Positions 34,563 to 43,017 of a stretch of 64,000 bases of DNA are shown here, one piece after another (the first letter of the stretch is position 1; each line of letters begins with the position of its first letter). The notes under the pieces are model-generated. The model did not search any database. It saw only the letters and a list, made by a program, of their open reading frames with translations, and was not told where the DNA came from. A program made the translations under genes and the position numbers. The stretch comes from a virus: the IMG/VR virus record IMGVR_UViG_3300036823_000389, positions 1 through 64,000 of that record. One strand, 5' to 3'.

Positions 34563-36265
34563 GGGGTGGGCTCCTGCGGCGCTAACCCCGCCAATTGGCG
34601 GGGTTTCTTGCTGGGCGAGGTCAGATACTTCTGAACCAGCGCCTGCAGCCGGCTGTCGTCGGTGTTGACCACCGTGACGCCCAGATGCGGATCGATGATT
34701 TGCGACGCCTCGCTGGCTTTGAGCCCCAATTGCTCCATCATCGGCGGATCGCTGCCCTCGTCCGTCACGAGGAAGATGGCCGATACCGGGTTCTCTTGGC
34801 CTTCGCGATCGAGGCGGCCGATGCATTGGTGATGGACGCCCGGCGACCAATCGAGCTCGCCGAACACGAGGATGCTGCAGTGGTTCTGCAATCCATCCAG
34901 GCCGGCGCCAGCGCGCAGGCTGATGAACAAGGGCTTTGGCTTGCCCTCGATAAATCGCTGCTTCTCGCGGTCCTTCGCCGCGGGGCTTTCGCTCCCGGTG
35001 TACATGCACGGCTCGAGGTCTTTCAGTTCCTCAAGCCAGATGTCGTACACCTCGCGATGCCAGCCATAGACGATGACGCGCTCACCGGTCTCGACGATCA
35101 ATCGGACGAACGCCGCAACGGTCTTTGCCTTGGCCACGCCGGTCGCCTGGCGCACTCGCATGTCCAATTCGCGAACAGCCTTGCCCCGCTCGGTGAACTC
35201 CGCCGTCGTGGCGCGGATGGCCAGAGCATGGGCGAGCGCATCGACGGAATGCATCTCGTGTTCATCGTAGCCGATACTCTCCACGATCCTGCTGACGGCC
35301 GGTAGTTCTTGCCCGACGTCCTTGCGGGTACGGCGCACGAAGGCGTGCTGCTCGCGCAGATACGTCCCCAAAGCCTTAGGATCGGTGACATGGCCGTCAG
35401 GCGACCACTCGCGTTCGAACTCCTGTTGCGAGCCGAGCAATCCCGGTCGCAGGATGTTCATGATGTTCCAAATCTCGATGCCCCAATTGTAGATCGGGGT
35501 CGCTGTCAGTCCGAGCGTGATGGGATCGGCGTCGTCGATCAGTCGTTTCGCGGATGCGGCCCGATCAGATTGCAGACCGGTGCGAAGTTCTTGCACTTCG
35601 TCGAAGGCGACCGACTTGGGCCGCAGCACCTGCCAGACATCCGCCCAACCGCGCATTTGCGACCAGCGGAAGATGTAAACGTCCGCGTCGCCCGGAAGAC
35701 CATACGGCTTGAGCGTTCTGACCAAATGACACTTCAGCGTCGTGAACCCCTCAATCTTCTCTTTCCATTGGCGCTGGAGATGCGGATAGCAGACGGCGAC
35801 GGCAGGCAGCGCGCCGGGCAGCAAGAACATGCCCGCCGCCTCATAGGTCTTGCCGAGACCAACCTCGTCGCCGCACAGCACGCGACGCGAGAGCCGCACC
35901 ATATCGACCAGCTGCGCCTGATAGGGGCGGAGCACCTGGCCCGACCGCAATCCGGAGAGCAGCGGCGGCGTGTAGTGTGGCGAGAAGAGTCGCTCGATTT
36001 CCGCCTGGTTGTTCTCGAACTGCACGCGGCGCGCGCGCAACGCCATAAGGTCAGAAATGGACGCGGCCAGCGGATAACGCCGCGTAAACCAGTCGAGATC
36101 GGCCGCCACGTCGGGCGCGTCGGGGAAGACGTACGGCGGCGGATCCGTCTTGCGGATGCGCGGGAACAATTGCTTCAGCCGGATGGAGACGTGTGGCGCT
36201 ACATCATCCATCACCCAGAAAGCGCCCCGGCGGGCGAGCGTGCCGTAGGTGGTTGTTACAGCCAT
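34559..36265 (-). CDS. SNF2-family helicase
   Basis: 568 residues. Motif I GDEVGLGKT near residue 130, motif II AFDEVQEL (DEVQ rather than DEAH) near 213, motif III LTATPIYNWG, and motif VI QCIGRLDREGQ near 490. It is a DNA-dependent ATPase, probably helping phage replication or remodelling DNA for the modification enzymes. The start is the ATG at 36263-36265. The final residues are encoded by palindrome C, suggesting the C-terminus was altered by insertion. Confidence 0.88.
   Translation of the reverse strand: MAVTTTYGTLARRGAFWVMDDVAPHVSIRLKQLFPRIRKTDPPPYVFPDAPDVAADLDWFTRRYPLAASISDLMALRARRVQFENNQAEIERLFSPHYTPPLLSGLRSGQVLRPYQAQLVDMVRLSRRVLCGDEVGLGKTYEAAGMFLLPGALPAVAVCYPHLQRQWKEKIEGFTTLKCHLVRTLKPYGLPGDADVYIFRWSQMRGWADVWQVLRPKSVAFDEVQELRTGLQSDRAASAKRLIDDADPITLGLTATPIYNWGIEIWNIMNILRPGLLGSQQEFEREWSPDGHVTDPKALGTYLREQHAFVRRTRKDVGQELPAVSRIVESIGYDEHEMHSVDALAHALAIRATTAEFTERGKAVRELDMRVRQATGVAKAKTVAAFVRLIVETGERVIVYGWHREVYDIWLEELKDLEPCMYTGSESPAAKDREKQRFIEGKPKPLFISLRAGAGLDGLQNHCSILVFGELDWSPGVHHQCIGRLDREGQENPVSAIFLVTDEGSDPPMMEQLGLKASEASQIIDPHLGVTVVNTDDSRLQALVQKYLTSPSKKPRQLAGLAPQEPTP
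34584..34605. repeat. Palindromic element, copy C
   Basis: Perfect 22-bp palindrome with core CCGCCAATTGGCGG followed by TTTC. It lies in the last codons of the SNF2 gene (read there as KKPRQLAGL) and just upstream of the initiator gene. Confidence 0.85.
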
Positions 36266-36690
36266 GCGCGCCCCAACGAGATGAGGAACGCAGGCTTGCC
36301 GCCTATATCGGCGGGCAGGTCCATGGCGCGGTTGGAGACTAGGTACAGCGCGCGCACGCACGGATGTGCGGCATAGCGCGCAAGCTGGCGAACAATGCTG
36401 GCCGGCCGCGCCGCGTTCATCTTGACCTCGATCACCTCGCCGGCGTCGCCCCGCGGCTCCGGCAGCCAGAAGTCGAGGCGCTCATGAGGACTAAGGCGGT
36501 GCTCGCGTTTGTGCTTCACCTCCAGCTCGTCGAGCAATCGGCTGATCGCGGCTTGGGCGGCGATCTCATCGGTCAGCGGAATGCGCGCACTCTGGAGTTT
36601 GCGCGTCAGGAATCCCGCCAACTCGGCATAGGGGTCTCGCGGCAGCGCGAGCACTTGGATAAAATGCTCTGGACGGATGGATTCAGCCAT
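36256..36690 (-). CDS. PD-(D/E)xK nuclease-like protein
   Basis: 144 residues. LDFWLPEPRGDAGEVIEVKMN provides an Asp and an E-x-K pair typical of the PD-(D/E)xK core, and the following KMNAARPASIVRQLARYAAHP resembles the helix after it. It overlaps the SNF2 start by 10 bp. Likely a nuclease partner of the helicase. Confidence 0.6.
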   Translation of the reverse strand: MAESIRPEHFIQVLALPRDPYAELAGFLTRKLQSARIPLTDEIAAQAAISRLLDELEVKHKREHRLSPHERLDFWLPEPRGDAGEVIEVKMNAARPASIVRQLARYAAHPCVRALYLVSNRAMDLPADIGGKPAFLISLGRAWL

Positions 36691-36937
36691 TGCCCATCCC
36701 CAGCAATCGCATGACGCCAGCGAGCGACCACAGCGCGAACTGACCTTTGCCGTAGGCAATGTCTCCGTTGACGCCGTCGGCGAGTTCTTCCGCTATCACC
36801 GGCGCCGCCGGATCGTCGCCGCAGACGCGCTCGACCCGCAGCGGCCGGCCGCGAAAGAGGAAGACCATCCCCCGCGTCACGGTGGCCGGCCGAACAACGG
36901 CGGGCGGTGCGATCGGATTGCACGGCAGCGGGTTCAT
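36683..36937 (-). CDS. Small hypothetical protein
   Basis: 84 residues, beta-rich (GMVFLFRGRPLRVERVCGDD). Overlaps both neighbours (8 bp and 4 bp), so it belongs to the dnaB operon. Function unknown. Confidence 0.6.
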   Translation of the reverse strand: MNPLPCNPIAPPAVVRPATVTRGMVFLFRGRPLRVERVCGDDPAAPVIAEELADGVNGDIAYGKGQFALWSLAGVMRLLGMGNG

Positions 36938-38358
36938 GTTTCCTCCGCCGCGTTGGAGAACCTGGTGAACCGATCATCGAAGAACAGGTCGAGCTTGTTG
37001 GTCGCACCGTGCCTGTGCTTCTCAACCAGGATCTCGGCGCGCCGGTGCGCGCGTTCGCACTTCTCCAGCCACTTCGCATGGTCGGGTGAAGCCGGGTCCG
37101 GCTCGCGGCTCTTGAGGTAGTATTCCTCTCGGTAGATGAACATCACGACGTCGGCGTCCTGTTCGATGGAGCCGGATTCACGCAGATCGGATAGCACCGG
37201 GCGTTTGTCGTCGCGGCTATCGACCGAGCGGCTCAATTGCGACAGGGCCACGACGGGGACGTCGAGCTCCTTTGCCAGCACCTTCAGGCCCTTCGATATC
37301 TCGGTGATTTCCTGCACGCGGTTTTCAGGCCGGCCCGAGCCCGCGACCAGCTGGATATGGTCGATCATGATGCAGCCGATGTTCTTCTCACGCTTCATGC
37401 GCCGCGCGCGCGCCGCGATCTGCGCGATCGAGATGCCGCCGGTGTCGTCGAAGTAGAGCGGCGCCGCGGAGATGCTCTGCATGCATATAACGAACTGTTC
37501 CCACTCGCTCTCCGAGAACTTGCCGTTCCGGATTTTCCACATCTCGAGCTCGGTCTGCTCGGACAGGATGCGTGCGCCCAACTGCTGCGCCGCCATTTCG
37601 AGGCTGAAAAACAGCACTGGCGCGCCGCGCGGCACGTCGGCGCCGGCTTCGACGTCCTGGGCATAGGTGCGCGCCATGTGGAACGCCATGTTCGTGGCCA
37701 GCGAACTCTTTCCCATGCCCGGCCGGCCGGCGAGGATGATCAGATCGGAGGGCTGCAAACCACCCAACAGGCCGTCGATGTCGCTGAACCCAGTCGGGAC
37801 ACCCGATATCCTTCCGCCGCGCGCTTGCGCCTTCTCCGCCAATGCAACCGTGCGGCGGAGCGCCTCGGCGAAGTCCATCGGGCCCCGCCCGTACTTCGCG
37901 GTCTCGCTGACGCGGTAGAGCGCCTTCTCCGCCTCCTCGATCAGCTTTGCCGGCGGGCGGTCGACGTCGGTCTCATAGGACGCGTTGGCCAGGTCCTCGC
38001 CGATCCGCAGCAACTCACGCCGCACCGCGGCTTCGCGAATGACGCGCGCCATCTCCTTGACGTTGGTGATGGAGGGCGCGGCGTCGGCGAGGACGCCGAA
38101 GTAGTCCAGGTTGAGGCTGGAGAGGCCGGGATCGGCTCGCATGATCGCCGAGAGGGTCAGCGGCGTAATCGCCCTGCCCTGCTCCCACACCTTGAGCATC
38201 GTCTCGAAGGTGCGCTGGTGCAGCGGGTCGGAGAAGTCGTCGGCCTTCAGGATGGCGGTCAGCGTCTCCAGGCGGCGGTTATCAACGAGGATGGCGCCGA
38301 GCACGGCTTGCTCGATCTCGACCTCGGCGGGCGCGTGGCGGAAGTCTGGAGCGTTCAT
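36934..38358 (-). CDS. dnaB: Replicative DNA helicase DnaB
   Basis: 474 residues. N-terminal DnaB domain (EIEQAVLGAILVDNRRL), RecA-fold domain with Walker A AGRPGMGKSS near residue 207, then SLEMAAQQLGAR, IMIDHIQLV and the motif SQLSRSVDSRDDKRPVLSDLRESGSIEQDAD. Full-length. It drives the phage replication fork, presumably loaded by the initiator at 33522-34562. Confidence 0.95.
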   Translation of the reverse strand: MNAPDFRHAPAEVEIEQAVLGAILVDNRRLETLTAILKADDFSDPLHQRTFETMLKVWEQGRAITPLTLSAIMRADPGLSSLNLDYFGVLADAAPSITNVKEMARVIREAAVRRELLRIGEDLANASYETDVDRPPAKLIEEAEKALYRVSETAKYGRGPMDFAEALRRTVALAEKAQARGGRISGVPTGFSDIDGLLGGLQPSDLIILAGRPGMGKSSLATNMAFHMARTYAQDVEAGADVPRGAPVLFFSLEMAAQQLGARILSEQTELEMWKIRNGKFSESEWEQFVICMQSISAAPLYFDDTGGISIAQIAARARRMKREKNIGCIMIDHIQLVAGSGRPENRVQEITEISKGLKVLAKELDVPVVALSQLSRSVDSRDDKRPVLSDLRESGSIEQDADVVMFIYREEYYLKSREPDPASPDHAKWLEKCERAHRRAEILVEKHRHGATNKLDLFFDDRFTRFSNAAEET

Positions 38359-38672
38359 TCTGGCCTCCGCGGCTCGAACTCAGGCACCACGCGGCGCGTC
38401 AGGTGCGGTGTCTCGTTGCGCTTGGCGACGGTGCCGAGGAGTATGTCAGCGCGATCGCGCAGCGACTGCGTCAGGCCTGCGGCGACGATCTCACCCAGCA
38501 GCGCGACCATCTTCTGGAAGTGCTTCGCACCGTGCAGGTAGCGCTTGCAGCGGTAGACCTTGAACGTCTTGTCCGGCAGATGCTTCGCGAGACCATCCGC
38601 AACCGCGCGCGCTTCTTCGAGCGTCGTGATCTCGCGTTGGTCATCGGGAAGGACGAGGTAGAACTCGCTCAT
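38355..38672 (-). CDS. Small hypothetical early protein
   Basis: 105 residues, mixed alpha/beta (EEARAVADGLAKHLPDKTFKVYRCKRYLHG). Overlaps dnaB and the next gene by four bases each. Function unknown. Confidence 0.6.
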   Translation of the reverse strand: MSEFYLVLPDDQREITTLEEARAVADGLAKHLPDKTFKVYRCKRYLHGAKHFQKMVALLGEIVAAGLTQSLRDRADILLGTVAKRNETPHLTRRVVPEFEPRRPE

Positions 38673-39178
38673 CGCGGCACCTCGACCTCAATGGCATGCG
38701 TGATGTGCCAACGGCCGTCAGCGCGCGGCACGCACTCTTTGAGGATGTGAGGCACCAACGAGTTCGCCCAAATTACCTCACTGCACCAACCCGTTCCGTT
38801 CCCAATCGCATTGATGTCGAAGATGCCCGTTTCGCCGTTCGATCTGGCGGAACCAACCCAGTGGGTCTGCCGATAGCGCGCCCGCAACGGCACGCCTGGC
38901 TTCGTCCAGGGACCTTCCCACTGGATTCGCGCCAACCCATACCGCGGCCAGCGAACGTCGGTTCTCCGCCAATGCCTGCCGATGCTGCGGAGCGCATCGA
39001 ACATCATGGTAGGGTTCGTGTAGCCCTTGCCTTCGAAGCCGATCATGTGCGGCCGCACCTGTTCGAGCGTCAGGTGCATGATGGCGGCAAGCGCGCCAGG
39101 GCCGCAGTTCGCGCCCCATTCATCGCTTGCGCGGATGGCATCTTCGAGAGTGAACAGTGTCTGGAGCGGGAAGGTCAT
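38669..39178 (-). CDS. Papain-like cysteine-peptidase-like protein
   Basis: 169 residues. WGANCGPGALAAIM places a Cys at a helix start, YRQTHWVGS supplies a His, and IFDINAI an Asp or Asn: the order of a papain-fold (C39-like) triad. Such proteins occur in phage early regions with unknown targets. The assignment rests on these motifs alone. Confidence 0.5.
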   Translation of the reverse strand: MTFPLQTLFTLEDAIRASDEWGANCGPGALAAIMHLTLEQVRPHMIGFEGKGYTNPTMMFDALRSIGRHWRRTDVRWPRYGLARIQWEGPWTKPGVPLRARYRQTHWVGSARSNGETGIFDINAIGNGTGWCSEVIWANSLVPHILKECVPRADGRWHITHAIEVEVPR

Positions 39179-39807
39179 GCGGCCTTCCTCGGAGAGAGGA
39201 AGCTCGGCTGGGATGCCCAGTTCGTAATCTTCCCAACGTTCTTCGCGAATCGCGAGGCGGAGGATCCGTCGACGCTTGAAGCACCGGCTTCAACCGCGAG
39301 GCGCATTCGGCCTCGCGTGTTGACGCGCGCGACGTGATAGTGACAGCCGACGTCCGCACACAGCGCGCCCCAATCGCGCATGCGTTCGATTTTCCACTCG
39401 GTGCTACCTCCTAGAAAGACGCCGACGTGACGCCCGAGCAGGTTGCGAACGTCGGCGGGCTCCATGCCGTCCTGCACAGCAAGCAAGACCAAATCGCTGA
39501 CCGACCGGCATCGGTTCATCCAGCGCAGTGAGAGTTCGAGGCTCTTGATCCCTCCCGCCACGATGTCCGGAAGGACGATCCAATCGGCACAGCTTCCCAT
39601 TTTCTCGATCAGCCGGTCGAAGGTGTCCCCATCGAAAGGGCTTCCCGCTTGAAAATCTGTCCAAGCACCGTTGTCGAGCGCATAGGCGAAGCCTTCGCTC
39701 CGCCACACACCGGCGCGCGACACGAGCAACCGCCAACCAGCGGCGCGCATTGCAGCCAGATTCCTCTTTGTGCCCGTTCGACTTGCATAAAGGATCGGAA
39801 GGGTCAT
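39175..39807 (-). CDS. TIM-barrel-like phage protein, possibly DpdA/TGT-related
   Basis: 210 residues. FAYALDNGAWTDFQAG, then DWIVLPDIVAGG, and LGGSTEWK resemble a barrel with conserved Asp residues, as in tRNA-guanine-transglycosylase-like proteins that phages use for 7-deazaguanine in DNA. I cannot confirm the zinc site, and no queuosine precursor genes are in the window, so this is only a hypothesis. It sits with other modification genes. Confidence 0.45.
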   Translation of the reverse strand: MTLPILYASRTGTKRNLAAMRAAGWRLLVSRAGVWRSEGFAYALDNGAWTDFQAGSPFDGDTFDRLIEKMGSCADWIVLPDIVAGGIKSLELSLRWMNRCRSVSDLVLLAVQDGMEPADVRNLLGRHVGVFLGGSTEWKIERMRDWGALCADVGCHYHVARVNTRGRMRLAVEAGASSVDGSSASRFAKNVGKITNWASQPSFLSPRKAA

Positions 39808-40292
39808 GCCGCCTCCGGAAGCGCGAGAGGCGCTGGCATGGCGGCAGGCAGCATTTGCCACGCGAGCAGGCCGCCCTTGGTTTCGCCGACGGCCACGAAC
39901 CCCGCCTTCTTGAAGCAGAAGCCCTTCACCAACTCGCCGCGCTCATGTACGCCGCGGACCTTCTTCGGATCGACGAAGGTGATGCAGCCAAGCTCGGGGA
40001 TGGGCCACTTGCTCTGCGCGATCGCCAACGCATCGCGGATCATGTCGCTGGCCAGCGGACCCGCGTTCTCGTTGCGGAAGATCGACGTGACCCACGCGCC
40101 CGCCCACGCATGCTTCACATACTCGGCGAACGGCCAGCTGAGGCCGAACACGGCCTTCTGATTCTCGGCGAGCAGCACCATGCACCGACCTGGCGGCATG
40201 AACTGCGGCGAGCCGGGCTTTTGCCGGCTGTAGTGGTTGTCCGCGAGAAGGCGCGCCGGCCGGTGAGCGCGATGAGATGGACGCCAGATCAT
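39804..40292 (-). CDS. GNAT-fold, Mom-like protein (candidate DNA modifier)
   Basis: 162 residues. RPARLLADNHYSRQKPGS at the N-terminus, then a GNAT-type core (CITFVDPKKVRG ... KGFCFKKAGFVAVGET). Phage Mu Mom is a GNAT-like enzyme that modifies adenine, and HYS-containing relatives occur in many phages. Its neighbours are methyltransferases. The assignment is by pattern only. Confidence 0.5.
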   Translation of the reverse strand: MIWRPSHRAHRPARLLADNHYSRQKPGSPQFMPPGRCMVLLAENQKAVFGLSWPFAEYVKHAWAGAWVTSIFRNENAGPLASDMIRDALAIAQSKWPIPELGCITFVDPKKVRGVHERGELVKGFCFKKAGFVAVGETKGGLLAWQMLPAAMPAPLALPEAA

Positions 40293-40516
40293 GTGCAGTC
40301 CTCCCATGGGCGTCCGCGCAACACAGTGAGCGGAGCGGTAGGTCCGCCAGCCATCGCGATCGCTGCGGCGCCGTCCATCATTTGTCTGCGCAGAGCTTGG
40401 GCGCGCCAGAAGTCACATACGGCCACCTGCGCACCGTACGGAATCAGCGGCCGCCCGTCGGCGTGGTCGCGCTTCCAAACAGCCATGAAGCGATTGTATT
40501 GATCCTGCGAGATCAT
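40289..40516 (-). CDS. Small hypothetical early protein
   Basis: 75 residues, mostly helical (QDQYNRFMAVWKRDHADG; ALRRQMMDGAAAIAM). Overlaps both neighbours by four bases. Function unknown. Confidence 0.6.
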   Translation of the reverse strand: MISQDQYNRFMAVWKRDHADGRPLIPYGAQVAVCDFWRAQALRRQMMDGAAAIAMAGGPTAPLTVLRGRPWEDCT

Positions 40517-43017
40517 TCCGCGGCCTCCAGCGGTTGATCGAGGTCGAACAGAGACGGCGCCAGACGCTGGCGCTCCGCCTGCTCCAGATAGAAGGCGCTG
40601 TCCTTGAAATAGGACGGGCTGAGCTCGGACGATTGCCCGAGCCGCCCCATCAACACGGCGCGATAGGGCACGGTCCCAAGCCCACCAAACGGGTCATAGA
40701 CCAACTCGTTTTCCATGCTGAACCGCCGGATGAGCCGGTCGACGATGTCGAATTGGAGCGGGCAGACATGCTGCTCGACATTGCGCTGCGACTGCTTGCC
40801 GTTGAGCGTCTGCATGCGGTTGACGTCGTGCCAGGTATTTTCATCCACGCCGGCTGGCGCCAGCGACATGAAGCTCGACGGCAGAGCCTGCTTAGCCTGC
40901 AGGGCCTCCCCGATGCGCACATGCCACTCGTGGTCGTAGACGTGGTCGCTGGTATAGTTGGTGAATAGCGTCGCCAGCTTTTGCGGACCGTAGCTGGCCA
41001 GTTCTTCCGGCGTCAGCAGGCGGTCACCGCTCGATCTCCAGAAGGCATGGGCGTCGATCTGCCAGCGCGCCAGCGAATACGCCTCCTTCGACTTGACGAT
41101 GGGCGTGTCCGCATAGCTGCGCAACCGATCCGACTGAGGCTTGTGGAAAAGCAGGACGTATTCGGGACAGCCGACGCCGGTCTTGCTGCCGTCCTTGCAC
41201 ATCTCGGTGTAGCCGAGGCGGTAGGTCTGGTTGTTCTCACGCACGACGTCGGTGTTGATGTGCACCATGCCGCAGTAATCGAAACCGTGGCGGCGGTAGT
41301 GCATGATCGCTTCTGCATGGAATGGGCTGATCGTCGGAAGGCCTGCGCCTGTGACGTTGCCGAACAGCACCCGGTCTTTGACGTGGATGCAGGCGAGCCG
41401 GCCCGGCTTCAAGATCCGGAGAAGCTCCGGCGTCAGGAAGTCCATCTGCTTCCAGAAGTGCTCGTTGTTGTCGGTGTGACCGAAGTCGTCAAAGAGCGGC
41501 GTGTACTCGTAGTGATTGGCGAACGGTATCGACGTCACGATGAGGTCGACCGCGTTGTGAGGCTGCAGTCGTGCCTCGGCCACGCAATCGTTGTTCGCGA
41601 TGACGTAGCGCTCGCCGCGAACCTCCTGACGCGTCACGCCGATCGTGCGCTTCAGGCCGAGCTCCATGTCCTTGTGGCTGAGACCGTACCGCTGGATGAT
41701 CTCCGCCATCTTGGCGCGCATCTCGGTGTCGCGCGCCCATTTGTCCATCAGGCCGCGCAGCACCTCGCGCTCGGCTTCGGAGTGGATGATGTCGATGCGG
41801 CAGGCCTGCTTCTGGCCAAAGCGCAGGATGCGGTGCACCGCTTGGATGAAGTCGTTGAAGTCGTAGTCGATGCCCGCGAAGATCGCGCGGTGGCAGTGCT
41901 TCTGGAAATTCGACCCTGACCCGCTGAGCTCGGGCTTCGTCGCGAAGCGGCGCGTCACTCCGTTCTTGAAGTCCGCGAGCCGGACCTCGCGCTTGTCCAG
42001 GTCGAGCGTGCCGAAGATACTCACGACGTCGGGGATCGTAGTCTCGATCAGGCGCCGCTCGTCTTCCAGGTTATGCCAGAGCAGGAAGTGCTCGTCCGGA
42101 TCGTGCGCGACGATCTCCGCCATCTTGGCGATGCGCGCCGGCATGCTGTCGCGCTTCTCGCGCGCCGCTTCCGTCACACCCTTGGCAGGATCGGAAAACA
42201 GCATGCCCTGCCCGTCACGCTCTACGGTGGCGCCGGCGTGGTTGGACTGCACCTCGTGGAAACGGACATCCAGCGGCGGCATGACATATCCGTCGTCGCT
42301 GAATCCGAGGTCGCTGGGCTTCTGGACGAACAAAGCCCAAGAATGGACCCAAAACCAGAACTCCTGCTCTTTGTGAGGGTAGAGCGTAAGATTACCGGCA
42401 TTCTCGCTGTCGCGCTGGAAGAACCGGGTCAGCGCCTGGCCCGTGTCCATCACCCCAAGGAAGCCGGCGTAGTGGATCAGTTCCTTGTACCGGTTCGGCG
42501 ACGGCGTGGCCGTCGCGACGAAGCGATACGGCACCTCCGCGAACAGCGGCATGAACTCCTGATAGGTCTTGCTGCCGTAGCTGCGAAGAACGGACGCCTC
42601 GTCCAGGCTGGCGCCGGCGAACAGGTTGGGGTCGAGCTTGCGCTCGCGGATCGTCTCATAGTTGGTGAGGTGGACGTCGACGTCCGGGTCGATCTCGTCG
42701 GCGTCGCGGATGAACTTTAACCTGCGGCCCATCTGTTTGGCGTCGTCAAGGAACTCACCACGCACCCCAAGCGGGATCACGTTGAGCGTGGGCCGGCCGG
42801 TGCGGCGCTGCACCGCCGTCAGGATCTCGATCTGCTGGCTCGTCTTGTGCAGCCCAAACGCTTCGAACAGTGCACGCCGCCCACCCTTCAAGGCCCATTG
42901 TACCGCGACCGCGGCATGCGGCTTCAACCAATCGTTCAGGTCCTCGCGCGCGACATCGAACCCGCTGAATTCGGCGAGCTTGATTTTCTGCTCAAGGAAG
43001 GCGCGATAGGCGTCCAT
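40513..43017 (-). CDS. Helicase-DNA methyltransferase fusion
   Basis: 834 residues from the ATG at 43015-43017. Residues 1-400 are an SF2/SNF2 helicase with degenerate Walker A (FGLHKTSQQIE), DEAS box (LDEASVLRSYGS), TATPSPNRYKE and motif VI QAVHRILRFGQ. Residues 490-834 are a DNA amino-methyltransferase of circularly permuted order: catalytic motif TSIPF near 515, then the AdoMet motif DPFGGLGTVPYRA near 780. The helicase may remodel DNA ahead of methylation or drive a phage restriction-like activity. The next gene is an MT-A70 protein that abuts it. Confidence 0.82.
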   Translation of the reverse strand: MDAYRAFLEQKIKLAEFSGFDVAREDLNDWLKPHAAVAVQWALKGGRRALFEAFGLHKTSQQIEILTAVQRRTGRPTLNVIPLGVRGEFLDDAKQMGRRLKFIRDADEIDPDVDVHLTNYETIRERKLDPNLFAGASLDEASVLRSYGSKTYQEFMPLFAEVPYRFVATATPSPNRYKELIHYAGFLGVMDTGQALTRFFQRDSENAGNLTLYPHKEQEFWFWVHSWALFVQKPSDLGFSDDGYVMPPLDVRFHEVQSNHAGATVERDGQGMLFSDPAKGVTEAAREKRDSMPARIAKMAEIVAHDPDEHFLLWHNLEDERRLIETTIPDVVSIFGTLDLDKREVRLADFKNGVTRRFATKPELSGSGSNFQKHCHRAIFAGIDYDFNDFIQAVHRILRFGQKQACRIDIIHSEAEREVLRGLMDKWARDTEMRAKMAEIIQRYGLSHKDMELGLKRTIGVTRQEVRGERYVIANNDCVAEARLQPHNAVDLIVTSIPFANHYEYTPLFDDFGHTDNNEHFWKQMDFLTPELLRILKPGRLACIHVKDRVLFGNVTGAGLPTISPFHAEAIMHYRRHGFDYCGMVHINTDVVRENNQTYRLGYTEMCKDGSKTGVGCPEYVLLFHKPQSDRLRSYADTPIVKSKEAYSLARWQIDAHAFWRSSGDRLLTPEELASYGPQKLATLFTNYTSDHVYDHEWHVRIGEALQAKQALPSSFMSLAPAGVDENTWHDVNRMQTLNGKQSQRNVEQHVCPLQFDIVDRLIRRFSMENELVYDPFGGLGTVPYRAVLMGRLGQSSELSPSYFKDSAFYLEQAERQRLAPSLFDLDQPLEAAE

